This document shows, piece after piece, positions 1 through 8,485 of a stretch of DNA of 64,000 nucleotides; positions within the stretch are counted from its first letter, which is position 1; every line of letters starts with the position of its first letter. Source of the stretch: Amycolatopsis sp. DSM 110486. Its GTDB lineage: Bacteria; Actinomycetota; Actinomycetes; Mycobacteriales; Pseudonocardiaceae. The stretch spans positions 8,735,001 to 8,799,000 of the forward strand of contig NZ_CP080519.1 in the NCBI RefSeq assembly GCF_019468465.1, given 5' to 3'. Under the pieces are notes generated by a model that saw only the letters and a list, made by a program, of their open reading frames with translations, had not been told where the DNA came from and did not search any database. Made by a program: the position numbers and the translations under genes.

Positions 1-120
1 CCAGGCCACCCGCGAATGGATGATTCGCGCCCCACGCTGTATCGACGGTGGAGCACCAAGTGTGACCTGGTCGTGGACGCCCTCGACCACGGTTTCCGGA
101 AGCAGGGCGACATGTACACC
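1..120 (+). pseudogene. TetR-family DNA-binding domain remnant (window edge)
   Basis: The frame open from base 1 encodes RPTLYRRWSTKCDLVVDAL, the end of a TetR/AcrR helix-turn-helix (recognition helix and following helix). The matching sensor domain does not follow: from about base 120 the translation turns proline-rich and unrecognisable. The same frame then runs without a stop into DUF5709, so a gene caller may fuse the two. The N-terminus may lie to the left of the window. I infer a decayed regulator. Confidence 0.55.
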
Positions 121-200
121 GTCGACCTGAGCTACCCGGAGCCATGCGACGCACTCGTGGAAGCCCCGCCACGTGAACCCGGCCTTGTACCGGTGCCCCC

Positions 201-271
201 GACACCTTTGGTCCACCAAGGTCCTGCCGAACACGCGGTAAGAATTCGTGCCGCGCCGCCGCACATCGTCA
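201..271 (+). repeat. Dispersed ~70-bp intergenic repeat, copy A
   Basis: This stretch begins GACACCTTTGGTCCACCAAG and continues to a GTGCCG...CGCACAT block. It is about 70-75% identical to the reverse complement of 6344-6413. The first part is an imperfect palindrome (ACCTTTGGT / ACCAAGGT). It ends about 20 bp before the DUF5709 start, so it could be a promoter/operator, a 5' leader, or a MITE-like element. Confidence 0.5.
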
Positions 272-291
272 AATACCCAATGAGGTTGGAC

Positions 292-723
292 ATGAGTGAC
301 GACGCTGACGAGTACGACGGCGGCGTGGACAACGACTCCGGCGTCCTCGAACCCGATGAGAGCCTCGACGAGCGGGATGTCGAGGACGTCCTCGACGAGG
401 GCTACTCCGCCTCCGAACGACCGATCGCCGTGTTCGATTGGGGCACCACGGCCGGCGAGGCCGCGGGGCATGAGGACCTCGGCCACCGCCTCGCGCGCGA
501 ACTGCCCGATTTCACGGGCGAGCCCGAAGGCGACGGCCTGGGCGACACATCGGACACGGACGGGGAGCTCTACGACGACCAGGTCGGCACTCGGCGCGCC
601 GGACGGTTGATCGAAGACGAGGAGTCGGATCCGGTCTACCCCTATCTGTTCGCGTCGGACGCTGGAGTAGACGGCGCCGCCGCGTCCGCGGAGGAAGCGG
701 CCGTTCATATCGTCCCCGAATAG
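292..723 (+). CDS. DUF5709 domain protein
   Basis: A 143-residue, strongly acidic protein starting MSDDADEYDGG. The N-terminal half has the pattern VLEPDESLDERDVEDVLDEG followed by a Y-S-A-S-E-R-P segment, the conserved signature of the actinobacterial DUF5709 family. I choose the ATG at 292 because GAGG lies 6-7 nt upstream (282-285) and the family starts there; the frame itself is open from the window edge. There is no signal peptide or membrane segment. The function of the family is unknown; cytosolic location is inferred. No operon partner is evident, and the dispersed repeat copy A lies immediately upstream. Confidence 0.85.
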   Translation: MSDDADEYDGGVDNDSGVLEPDESLDERDVEDVLDEGYSASERPIAVFDWGTTAGEAAGHEDLGHRLARELPDFTGEPEGDGLGDTSDTDGELYDDQVGTRRAGRLIEDEESDPVYPYLFASDAGVDGAAASAEEAAVHIVPE

Positions 724-932
724 CCTGACACCGCCCGGCCGCTCATCCTTACGCTTGCGCACTGCGGTGTCCGATCAGTGCACGCCTGCCAACGGGCTGC
801 TCTTCCGGAGTCCAACCTTCGCGAGGGCCGGCGCGGGGTCCTCTGCTCCGGCATCGCTTCTGGGAACGGTAAGACCGGCGTCAGCCCGGCCGCGAAACTG
901 TTGTCGAGGTGTACACCGTCAGGGAGGCGTTC

Positions 933-1400
933 GTGCAGCAGTACAACAAGAACCCGGAAGCCGTGTCCCGGCTGACCCCGGAGCAGTACCGCGTGACCCA
1001 GCAGGACGGGACCGAGCGGGCGTTCGCGAACGCCTACTGGGACAACCACGAGCCCGGCATCTACGTCGACGTCGTGTCCGGCGAGCCGCTGTTCGCGTCG
1101 GTCGACAAGTACGAGAGCCACTCCGGCTGGCCGAGCTTCACCAAGCCGATCCAGAAGACGACGAACGTCGTCGAGCGCAACGACTTCAGCCACGGCATGA
1201 TCCGGGCGGAGGTCCGTTCGCTGCACGGTGACAGCCACCTCGGCCACGTCTTCGACGACGGCCCGGTCGACCAGGGCGGCCTGCGCTACTGCATCAACTC
1301 CGCGTCGTTGAAGTTCATCCACCTCGACGACCTGGAGAAAGAGGGGTATGGAGACTTCCGTGCCCTCTTCACCGACGACACCGACAACACCGACAAGTAA
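933..1400 (+). CDS. msrB: Peptide-methionine (R)-S-oxide reductase MsrB
   Basis: A 155-residue SelR-fold protein. It reduces the R epimer of methionine sulfoxide in oxidised proteins. The SelR core is clear: the [17 protein letters not shown] block, then HLGHVFDDG, and RYCINSASL carrying the catalytic Cys. The zinc-binding CxxC pairs of some MsrBs are absent, giving the zinc-free subtype. I prefer GTG 933 over GTG 909 because AGGGAGG (921-927) is well spaced before it. msrA starts 10 nt after the stop, so the two form an operon covering both sulfoxide epimers. Recycling is presumably by thioredoxin (family knowledge). Confidence 0.95.
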   Translation: MQQYNKNPEAVSRLTPEQYRVTQQDGTERAFANAYWDNHEPGIYVDVVSGEPLFASVDKYESHSGWPSFTKPIQKTTNVVERNDFSHGMIRAEVRSLHGDSHLGHVFDDGPVDQGGLRYCINSASLKFIHLDDLEKEGYGDFRALFTDDTDNTDK

Positions 1401-1409
1401 GGAGACGAC

Positions 1410-1919
1410 GTGACGACCGAAAAGGCGATCCTCGCGGGCGGATGTTTCTGGGGCATGGAGGAGCTGTTCCGCCACCAGCCCGGCGTCGTGTCCACGCGCG
1501 TCGGCTACAGCGGCGGCGACACCCCCAACGCCACCTACCGCAACCACGGCACCCACGCCGAGGCCATCGAGGTCCTCTACGACCCCTCCCAGACCGACTT
1601 CCGCAACCTGCTCGAGTTCTTCTTCCAGGTCCACGACCCGACCACGAAGAACCGCCAGGGCAACGACATCGGCCTGAGCTACCGCTCCGCGATCTACTTC
1701 ACCAACGACGAGCAGAAGAAGGTCGCCGAAGACACCATCGCCGACGTCGAGGCCTCCGGCCTCTGGCCCGGCAAGGTCGTCACCGAAGTCACCCCCGCCG
1801 GCGACTTCTGGCAGGCCGAACCCGAACACCAGAACTACCTGCAGACCTATCCGAACGGCTACACGTGTCACTTCCCCCGCCCCGGGTGGAAGCTGCCCAA
1901 GCGGGCGACGGCCTCGTGA
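1410..1919 (+). CDS. msrA: Peptide-methionine (S)-S-oxide reductase MsrA
   Basis: A 169-residue MsrA. The signature GGCFWGMEE with catalytic Cys12 is at the N-terminus, followed by [23 protein letters not shown] and the [14 protein letters not shown] substrate-pocket block. It reduces the S epimer of methionine sulfoxide, complementing msrB directly upstream. The start is GTG 1410, with AAGGAGA overlapping the msrB stop region. Length and domain order are normal for the family. The stop codon overlaps the GTG of the next small gene (GTGA), which suggests translational coupling. Confidence 0.96.
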   Translation: MTTEKAILAGGCFWGMEELFRHQPGVVSTRVGYSGGDTPNATYRNHGTHAEAIEVLYDPSQTDFRNLLEFFFQVHDPTTKNRQGNDIGLSYRSAIYFTNDEQKKVAEDTIADVEASGLWPGKVVTEVTPAGDFWQAEPEHQNYLQTYPNGYTCHFPRPGWKLPKRATAS

Positions 1920-2074
1920 TCCGCGCCCGCGAGTTCGGAAAGCCCGATCGCTGGTACCTCCTCGCTGCTGTGGGGATCGCTGCGTTCGCGGCGCAGTTCG
2001 TGCTGGCCCTCAACTGCCAGCGGGCCGGCGAGACTGACGATCCGGCACGCACGGACGAAAACCGAGGAGAATGA
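1916..2074 (+). CDS. Small single-pass membrane protein downstream of msrA
   Basis: A 52-residue reading frame whose GTG overlaps the msrA stop in a GTGA. It has a charged N-terminus (REFGKPDRW), one hydrophobic segment (residues about 14-31, [19 protein letters not shown]), then a polar acidic tail ([14 protein letters not shown]). The overlap and composition argue for a real third gene of the msr operon. No family is recognised. A membrane-tethered partner of the reductases would be pure speculation. Confidence 0.5.
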   Translation: MIRAREFGKPDRWYLLAAVGIAAFAAQFVLALNCQRAGETDDPARTDENRGE

Positions 2075-2298
2075 GGGGCGGCCGTCCCTCAAACGTGAGC
2101 GCTTTAATAGCGAACCAACCGCTGGGTGGCGTGGACAACCACGGCCACGCGGTCCCGCTCGAGTACCAGGGCGCACCGGTGCCGAAGAAGATGACAAGCT
2201 CGGGTCCGCTGGGCGTGCTGTGCCGGGCTCGTTGTGGACGCCGGACCCATCGGAAGAAACCGCCGCCTGGAACGAGGCACACAACAGAGGAAAACGAA

Positions 2299-3402
2299 GT
2301 GAACGAAGACGAAGACAGCGATCGGCTCCGCGAGCTCAGCGCAGCCGGCGTTTCGATCTGGCTGGATGAGCTCTCGCGCGACATTCTGGAGAACGGCGAA
2401 TTCGAACGCCTCGTGCGAAGCCGTTCAGTCGTCGGCGTCACCACGAACCCGACGATCTTCGCCAACGCCATCACCCGGAGCAGCCGGTACGCCGCGCAGC
2501 TGGAACGCCTGGCCAGGAACGGTATCGACGTTGCCGAGGCAGTTCGGGTGCTGACGATCTGGGACGTTCAGCACGCGGCGAACGTGCTCCGTCCGGTCTG
2601 GGAGCAGACCGACGGCATCGACGGCAGGGTGTCGCTGGAGGTGAGCCCCGAGCTCGCCGGCGACACGGACGCGACCATCGCGGAGGCGGTCCAGCTCTGG
2701 GAGCTCGTCGACCGGCCGAACCTCATGGTGAAGATCCCGGCCACGCGCGCCGGCGTCCAGGCTGTTACCGGTGCGCTCGCAGCCGGCGTGAACGTGAACG
2801 TGACCTTGGTCTTCTCGGCGCAGCGGTGCGCCGAGATCGGCGAGGCGTACGTCGAGGGCCTCGAACAGGCCCTTGAGAACGGCCACGACCTCGCGTCGAT
2901 CCATTCCGTGTCGTCTCTGTTCGTATCCAGAGTGGATACCGAGGTCGACATACGCCTCGATGCCACCGGCGTCCGAGAGCTGCGTGGCCGCGCAGCCCTG
3001 GCCAATGCACGGCTCGCTCACGAGGCCTTGACAGCAGTGTGGGAATCCTCGCGATGGCAGAGCCTTGCCGCCGAGGGCGCCCGCCCGCAGCGACTCCTGT
3101 GGGCATCCACGGGTGTCAAGGACGCGTCCTTCCCGGACACCAAGTACGTCACCGGTCTCATCACGCCCGGAACCGTTTCCACGATGCCACCCGCGACGCT
3201 CTCGGCGTTCGCCGATCACGGCGAGGTTTCCGGCGATCAGGTCGTCGGGCGCAGCAAGGAGGCGGCAGCGGACATGGCGGCCGTCGTCGCCGCGGGTGTC
3301 GACCTCGGCGATGTGTACGACACGCTCGAGAGGCAAGGCGTCGCCAAGTTCTCAGCCAGTTGGCGCGCCCTCCACGCCTCAGTCGGCGCGCTTCTCGGCT
3401 GA
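2299..3402 (+). CDS. tal: Transaldolase
   Basis: A 367-residue transaldolase of the long actinobacterial type. It transfers a dihydroxyacetone unit between sugar phosphates in the non-oxidative pentose phosphate pathway. Visible motifs are GVTTNPTIFANAI near the N-terminus, NLMVKIPAT with the Schiff-base lysine (about K145), NVTLVFS, and SSLFVSRVDTEVD. The start is GTG 2299, with AGAGG eight bases upstream; the frame is open from 2071 but that extension has no family similarity. It stands alone without tkt or zwf, so it may be a second, accessory copy. A decayed relative lies at 13260-13430. Confidence 0.95.
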   Translation: MNEDEDSDRLRELSAAGVSIWLDELSRDILENGEFERLVRSRSVVGVTTNPTIFANAITRSSRYAAQLERLARNGIDVAEAVRVLTIWDVQHAANVLRPVWEQTDGIDGRVSLEVSPELAGDTDATIAEAVQLWELVDRPNLMVKIPATRAGVQAVTGALAAGVNVNVTLVFSAQRCAEIGEAYVEGLEQALENGHDLASIHSVSSLFVSRVDTEVDIRLDATGVRELRGRAALANARLAHEALTAVWESSRWQSLAAEGARPQRLLWASTGVKDASFPDTKYVTGLITPGTVSTMPPATLSAFADHGEVSGDQVVGRSKEAAADMAAVVAAGVDLGDVYDTLERQGVAKFSASWRALHASVGALLG

Positions 3403-3462
3403 ACGCCACCTCACTGCCCCTCTCGTACCCACGCACCCACATCAGTCCCGGAAGGAATCCCG

Positions 3463-3792
3463 TTGCCTCGGTCGCTGGAGTCACTCAGTCCTGCCGATGG
3501 CGAGCAGGTGGCCACGAAGAACCTGCTGGCAGCGTTGACGGCCGGGCGGATAGTTTACGACAACGGCGCCGAACAAGTCTTCGACCACAGTGGTGTCACT
3601 ACATACGTCGATCGGGGGCACCCCACCCGCGGCGACTGGTATGTCGACGCCGACGGCCGCTTCGCCTCGTTCTGGCCGCCCAGCTACCGTGCCTCCTACG
3701 ACCTGTACTGGATGGTCGAGGACGGCTCGATCGTCGGCCTGCGCTTCATCCACTGCGGAGACGGTTCACAGTTCTCGGGACGCTACGCCTGA
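3463..3792 (+). CDS. Small uncharacterised protein, aromatic-rich C-terminus
   Basis: A 109-residue protein with TTG start 3463 and GGAAGGA at 3450-3456. The sequence has AGRIVYDNGAEQVFDHSG, then RGDWYVDADGRFASFWPPSY and a terminal VGLRFIHCGDGSQFSGRY. It has no signal peptide or membrane helix. The pattern of short beta-like segments ending in xFxGRY resembles small uncharacterised actinobacterial proteins, but I do not recognise a named family. It follows transaldolase by 60 bp and could be cotranscribed. Confidence 0.6.
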   Translation: MPRSLESLSPADGEQVATKNLLAALTAGRIVYDNGAEQVFDHSGVTTYVDRGHPTRGDWYVDADGRFASFWPPSYRASYDLYWMVEDGSIVGLRFIHCGDGSQFSGRYA

Positions 3793-4099
3793 CTTGCGGG
3801 CCGTGGCACATACCCCAGGCAAACCACCGGTCCGACGTTTTCAGAACAGGACCGTCAACCCCGACCCGCGAGTTCGAAGGACCGCGCCGGGATTGACCGA
3901 CGGCGCAGCTCCCCGGAACTGGGTCGTGCGCTGAAGCTGCCGCCGCGGCTGGAACCAGACCGCGAACAAATCGAGGCGATACTGCCCAAGTTGTCCTTGC
4001 CCGGTTAGAACAACCTCGAGCTCGAGGAGAAGGCGAGGTCATGACCATCGCGCTGGACCGTCCGCACGTTTGGCTGCCCGGGGACGTGCTGGTCATAAA

Positions 4100-4530
4100 C
4101 GGGGCGACGCAGCACTCACCAGCGAGATCGTCGCGGTCCACGACGAGTCGAAGGGCACCTACGGCAGCCCTCGGGTCCATGCCGAACTACGCCCCCGCGG
4201 CAGACGGCATTCCCGCAAGCGGATCGCCCGGCTGTTACGCGCTGCCGGTCTGGCTGGGCGGGCGTCGAACCGCTGGCGCACCACCACTCCCGACCCGGCC
4301 GCAGCCGTGCCTGCCGACCTGATCAAGCGGGATTTCTCTTGTGTGGCAACAGATATCAACACCCGCTGGTGTGTGGCGACATCACCTACATCCACACCTG
4401 GCCCTACCTGGCCCTACCTGGCGCGATCTTCGAGTACACCGAAGGCTGGTACAAGACCCGCCGACTGCACTCCACCCTCGGCTACCTCAGCCCCGCCAGC
4501 CACGAAACGGTCATGCGTCAAGCAGCCTAA
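4100..4530 (+). pseudogene. IS3-family transposase (orfB) remnant with internal deletion
   Basis: One frame (about 4109-4345) gives KGTYGSPRVHAELR, RKRIARLLRAAGLAGR and RWRTTTPDP, the HTH_21/pre-catalytic part of IS3 OrfB. Another frame (4372-4530) gives VCGDITYIHT and then EGWYKTRRLHSTLGYLSP up to the natural end. Most of the DDE core between these is missing. At the junction the 10-mer gccctacctg is tandemly repeated (4401-4420), a likely footprint of the deletion. No terminal inverted repeats were recognised. The element is dead. Confidence 0.85.
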
Positions 4531-4824
4531 CCACCTCAACCACCCTGTCCGTCAAACCGGGTCAACCCCACGTGCAGGAATGTCCCGGGAAGCAACGGCT
4601 GACGCCGCCTGGACAGCGGGCGATGACGTAACGCGGTGCGGTATGCCTGGCTGCCGATCGATACCAACCCCGGTGCTCAAGGCGACTACCCGCAGGAGGC
4701 CGGCATCTACGATCTCGCACCAGAGCCACGGGTGGCAGGCTGCACTGACCTGAGCGGGCGACGCCGGATGGACGGAGTGCTGGCGCACGCGGTGAGATCG
4801 CCGGCACCCGAGGTCGACGCGTGC

Positions 4825-5835
4825 TCACCGGATCTGCAGGTCCGTGCGGCAGCGCTCGCGCCGGATGCTCTGCAGGACGGTGTATGCCTGGTCGGCGTTC
4901 AGTCGTCGGTTCGGCTCCTTGGCCAGGAGACCCTCGATGACCGGGCGCAACGGGCCGGCACGCAAGAACGGGGCCGGTGGTTCCTCGGTCACGGCGGCGA
5001 GTGTGGCGGCCATGTTGTCCCTGGTGAACGGCGACGTGCCCTCGACGGCGGTGAACAGCGTTGCGCCGAGAGAGAATAGGTCGGACGCCGGTCCGGCCTT
5101 GCCCCCGCGGAGCCGTTCGGGTGAAACATAGCCCGGGCTGCCGGCCACTATGCGGATCTGAGTTCGTGAATCACTGCCGGGGGCGATCGCGATGCCGAAG
5201 TCGGTCAGGATCACCCGCGCACCATCGCAGAGCTGCACGTTGGCCGGTTTGACATCGCGATGCACGATGTTCGCGCGGTGTACGGCGCGCAGCACGTCGA
5301 GAAGGCTCAGTCCGATGTGGATCACCTGCTCGCCCCGCAGCGGCCCCTCGGCGTCGAGCGCTTCGGCCAGACTCCGCCCCCGCAGCAGTTCCATGACGAT
5401 CCACGGATCGCCGTCCTGCCTGACGACGTCGTAGACCGTGACAACGCCGGGGTGGCCCACTTGCGCAGCGGTACGCGCCTCCCGGAGTGCCCGCACGCGA
5501 GCGGCTCTGCGTGATTGCGCGGATGCGCGGTAGCTCACGTTGACTTGCTTCAGCGCGACCTGACGCCGTAGGAACTCGTCCTCGGCGAGCCAGATCATCG
5601 CCATTCCGCCGCGGGCCAGTAGCGACTCGACTCGATACCGGCCTGCCACGAGTCGCCCGGCACACTCGGTCCCATGGCCCTCTCCGTGGTCGCCGGCGCC
5701 CGCCGGATGTGTCGGGTCAAGTGCTGAAAGCGGAGGCTTCGCGGGGCGTGGGCTCCGATCTGGTGACTCCACACGCTTCGTCATACGAGTAACGATCGAG
5801 CTTGGTGACCGGCGTGTCTTCACAGATGGCACCAA
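4825..5835 (-). CDS. Soluble Ser/Thr protein kinase (Hanks type)
   Basis: A 336-residue kinase. After a disordered, Pro/Arg-rich leader of about 60 residues comes the catalytic domain: GRYRVESLLARGGMAMIWLA (glycine loop), VALKQV with the ATP lysine, IVHRDVKPANVQL (catalytic loop), LTDFGIA (metal-binding DFG) and GYVSPERL. The chain ends right after the C-lobe, with no transmembrane helix or PASTA/sensor domain, unlike PknB. It is therefore a cytosolic kinase whose input is unknown. The first possible start is TTG 5835 with a weak AGCAGGG; an ATG at 5784 is an alternative that leaves the domain intact. No operon partner is close; the upstream DNA is decayed. Confidence 0.93.
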   Translation of the reverse strand: MVPSVKTRRSPSSIVTRMTKRVESPDRSPRPAKPPLSALDPTHPAGAGDHGEGHGTECAGRLVAGRYRVESLLARGGMAMIWLAEDEFLRRQVALKQVNVSYRASAQSRRAARVRALREARTAAQVGHPGVVTVYDVVRQDGDPWIVMELLRGRSLAEALDAEGPLRGEQVIHIGLSLLDVLRAVHRANIVHRDVKPANVQLCDGARVILTDFGIAIAPGSDSRTQIRIVAGSPGYVSPERLRGGKAGPASDLFSLGATLFTAVEGTSPFTRDNMAATLAAVTEEPPAPFLRAGPLRPVIEGLLAKEPNRRLNADQAYTVLQSIRRERCRTDLQIR

Positions 5836-6013
5836 ACCCTGCTGCCGGTTAGCCGGAATCCCGCGATACCCGCCACCTCGAACGGGGTCGCCGGTGCTGC
5901 AGTGCGGACCGCGAAGCGGATCGGCGCGGCATCGGTACCGTCATCCTCACCACGATCTTCTAACGACGTCCTGGTCAGCAGCGGCCACGACACTCGACGG
6001 CGGTGCACTGAAC

Positions 6014-6310
6014 CTATATGAAGAGAAGCGAATACACCGCCCGTCCTCGTCGGGGCATCGGCGCTACCGAGCATCCGGAACGTTGGTTACCGCTGACCGG
6101 TGGCAGAGTTGGGTACTCCGCGAGGCGGATAGTCTCTGCTCCGGCGGGGATCGTGGTGTCGCGTGCCCGGAAGGGTCCGATGGCGACCGAATCCCGGCCA
6201 CCTTCAGTGTGGGTGATGAATGCGGCCATCTGCCGGCTCGACCAATGCGAGGGCCCAGTCGACACCGCCAACACAACGTCCCCGGGTTCGCGGGCGCCCC
6301 CGAGCGCCAC
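6014..6310 (-). CDS. Possible small uncharacterised protein
   Basis: A 98-residue frame with GTG start. The segment GDVVLAVSTGPSHWSSRQMA followed by DSVAIGPFRARDTTIPAG looks protein-like, with hydrophobic/beta periodicity and no low-complexity shadow pattern. The C-terminal 25 residues (PMPRRGRAVYSLLFI) look random, suggesting a truncated gene. Repeat copy B lies just upstream, as copy A lies upstream of DUF5709. No family was recognised. Confidence 0.35.
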   Translation of the reverse strand: MALGGAREPGDVVLAVSTGPSHWSSRQMAAFITHTEGGRDSVAIGPFRARDTTIPAGAETIRLAEYPTLPPVSGNQRSGCSVAPMPRRGRAVYSLLFI

Positions 6311-6343
6311 TTACCAGCCGCGTATGGAAAGGCGCCCACCCCA

Positions 6344-6413
6344 ACATGTGCGTCTCGGCGGCACGGATTCTTTACCGCGTGCTCAGGAGAGGACCTTGGT
6401 GGACCAAGGTGTC
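6344..6413 (-). repeat. Dispersed ~70-bp intergenic repeat, copy B
   Basis: On the minus strand it reads GACACCTTGGTCCACCAAGG and then, after a few bases, GAGCACGCGGTAAAGAATCC, matching copy A at 201-271. The palindromic core ACCTTGGT-GG-ACCAAGGT is perfect here. It sits about 35 bp before a possible minus-strand gene start at 6310. Confidence 0.5.
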
Positions 6414-6507
6414 AGGGACCTGGAAGGCCGTTGCGAAGCCACGGCGTTCGGGCCACACGGTGGGTGGGATGGCGGCGGCGATAAGGATGCCGCCAGAGCA
6501 CACTGCG

Positions 6508-6572
6508 CCGTCGACCGGTCGAGGATGTCGCCGCAAGGCCGTGATGAGGCGACATCCTCGACCGGTCGACGG
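6508..6572. repeat. Perfect 25-bp inverted repeat
   Basis: Arms at 6508-6532 and 6548-6572 are exact reverse complements separated by 15 bases. Each arm contains GTCGACCGGTCGA, itself palindromic. There is no U-tract and no clear gene on either side to terminate, so an intrinsic terminator is not obvious. It could be a relic of a mobile-element end or a protein-binding or recombination site. Confidence 0.75.
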
Positions 6573-7270
6573 TGGCGAGCGCTACCGGATACGGGGTGTC
6601 ATCGAAGGGCTTGCCGCTTTCAGCGCGACGGGTCACCCGGCTTCATTATCACGTGGTTACCGCGCTCGCCCACCATTATACTCTGGCCGCGCGCGTCGAT
6701 CCGGGCTGACATCTGACTGATTTAAACCGACGCAAGTTCACAGCACCCCGGAGGACAGCTGAAGTGACACGGGCATCGTTGCCCTGGTCTTGTGTGGACA
6801 ATAGGGCAGGTTGCCGGTTCTGTCTCGAAGTCGGTCAGGCTGGGTTGTCGGCAGATGTCAGGAGGCGAGGACAAATCCCTCGTAGCCGTTATTGGGGATC
6901 TCGAGTCCCGGCGTGGACCTACCGAGCCAGTATCAAGCGCGAGGACGCGGGCGCCGCCAGCAACCACCTCGCACCGGGTCTGGCGTGTGCACTACGGCGC
7001 TGCATCCCGATCACGCCCGAGTTCGCGCTCGACGGCGGGTCGCCCGCCGTGCTCGTCAAGGGCGTGCCTGCCGCTCGCGGTGGGTCTTTTCCAGATTAAC
7101 CCGAGCTATTCCACGTTTAATTAGTCACTAGTTCTTTGTGCGACCACATGCGGGCCGGCCGGGCAACGCTCTCGGTGGGATTTCTTTGGTGTCCCTGCTG
7201 GCGCGGGCTGCGCACGCGTCCGCGCACGTCCGCGGCCCCACCGGCGAGACCCCGGAGTTGGGTTTCGGGG

Positions 7271-8044
7271 TTAGTTGCGGCCGGCCATGACGCCGCCGTC
7301 GACGTCGACGATGGCGCCGGTCATCCAGCTCGACTTGTCGGAGAGCAGGAACGAGACCGCGTTTGCGATGTCCTCCGGGGTGCCAACCCTTCCCAGCGGG
7401 TGGAGGCCGGCGAAGCTGTCGACCGTTTCGTCGAGCTTGTCCGCCGGTACGAAGCCCAGGTACAGGGGCGTTTTGACGACCGCGGGAGCGACTGCGTTGA
7501 CCCGGATTCCATGGGGCGCCAGCTCGATCGCGAGCGCCTTGGTGAACGAGTGCGCGCCGCCCTTCTGCACGGAGTAGCCAGTGTGCGGTGTCGCCGCGAT
7601 GCCCTGGTGCGCCCACATCGAGCCGACGTTGACGATGGCGCCGCCCTTGCCGCCCGCGACCATGCCCGCGACGACGGTCTGCGTGATGAAGAACAGTGCG
7701 CGGTTGAGTTCGTTGTATGCGTCGTAGAAGTTTTCGTCGTATTCGCTGAACGCCCTCGGGATGAAGAATCCCGCCGCGTTGACGAGCAGGTTCGCATCGG
7801 AATGTTCGGCAGCGAGCTGCTTACGGATCTCGGGCACCTGGTCACGGTCGGTCAGCTCCGCCGTGATGCCCCAGGCCTTTCCCTTCTGCGACAAAGCGTC
7901 GACTGCGGTCCGGACTCGTTCGGAGTCCCGGCCCGTGATCACGGCCGTGCCACCTCCGGCGACTACCTGGTGGGCCGTGGCCAACCCCATACCACTGCTG
8001 CCACCGACCACCACGACCTTGTGGCCATCGAACCTCTCACCCAT
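7271..8044 (-). CDS. Short-chain dehydrogenase/reductase (SDR)
   Basis: A 257-residue classical SDR. VVVVGGSSGMG is the NAD(P)-binding GxxxGxG turn near the N-terminus, LVNAAGF replaces the usual NNAG, and the catalytic Tyr/Lys are in GYSVQKGGAHSFTK. The C-terminal FLLSDKSSWMTGAIVDVDGG is typical. The ATG at 8044 is preceded by AAGGA; a longer frame exists upstream without similarity. The substrate cannot be told from sequence. It is a stand-alone gene in a decayed neighbourhood. Confidence 0.93.
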   Translation of the reverse strand: MGERFDGHKVVVVGGSSGMGLATAHQVVAGGGTAVITGRDSERVRTAVDALSQKGKAWGITAELTDRDQVPEIRKQLAAEHSDANLLVNAAGFFIPRAFSEYDENFYDAYNELNRALFFITQTVVAGMVAGGKGGAIVNVGSMWAHQGIAATPHTGYSVQKGGAHSFTKALAIELAPHGIRVNAVAPAVVKTPLYLGFVPADKLDETVDSFAGLHPLGRVGTPEDIANAVSFLLSDKSSWMTGAIVDVDGGVMAGRN

Positions 8045-8485
8045 GACAGTTGTTCCTTCCTCACCAAATCGCGACGCCGGGCGGTTCCCGGATCGAGCAA
8101 TCAAAATGTTCGTGCCGCGCAGGCGGCGGTTCTTACCTGCGGCTGTGCCACTGCTCACCGCCGCCACGGCGATAGCGGCGCCGGGTCACGTGGCGCGAGA
8201 CGCCTGGATGTGAGTGTTCAATCCACGTCGCGGCGCTGATTCAACCGAGGTCTCGCAGCCAGCTCCAGGCGACATCGTCCAAAAGAACCCGAAGGATAGT
8301 GAGCGTTGCGGAGAAGGTGGCATCAGTCAGTGCGGGCGTCAGGCTGGGCAGGTGGGCCACCTGATGACCGGCGGCAGGGCGACGGTTCGCTCTCGTGCCT
8401 GTGGAGCCTGCGACTGTACGAGGGGCCTTCCTTTTGTTCGGGAATACTTGGTCGTTCGGATGGTCCGTTCTGTGCGTTCTGCTGG
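8045..8485. other. Intergenic, nothing recognised
   Basis: About 440 bp between the SDR start and the end of the ECF sigma gene. It should hold the SDR promoter. I see no protein-like frame, clear terminator or repeat. Confidence 0.5.

Larger units (their letters stand above)
5836..7270. other. Gene-poor, decayed region
   Basis: No confident gene is seen over about 1.4 kb. It contains one plausible small reading frame (6014-6310), repeat copy B, a 25-bp perfect inverted repeat, and a minus-strand fragment near 6640-6715 reading ARIDARGQSIMVGERGN that matches a fragment near 9710-9790 (WIDASGQRVVLGERDD). Both look like scraps of the same uncharacterised protein family. A GEDKSLVAVIGDLESRRG segment near 6860-6915 is faintly SatD-like. 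Confidence 0.6.

Noticed and set aside
705..1871. Long minus-strand frame of 388 codons over msrB/msrA
   Set aside because: It is antisense to two clear genes; its Val/Asp/Gly-rich composition mirrors their GC-biased third positions and it has no domain.
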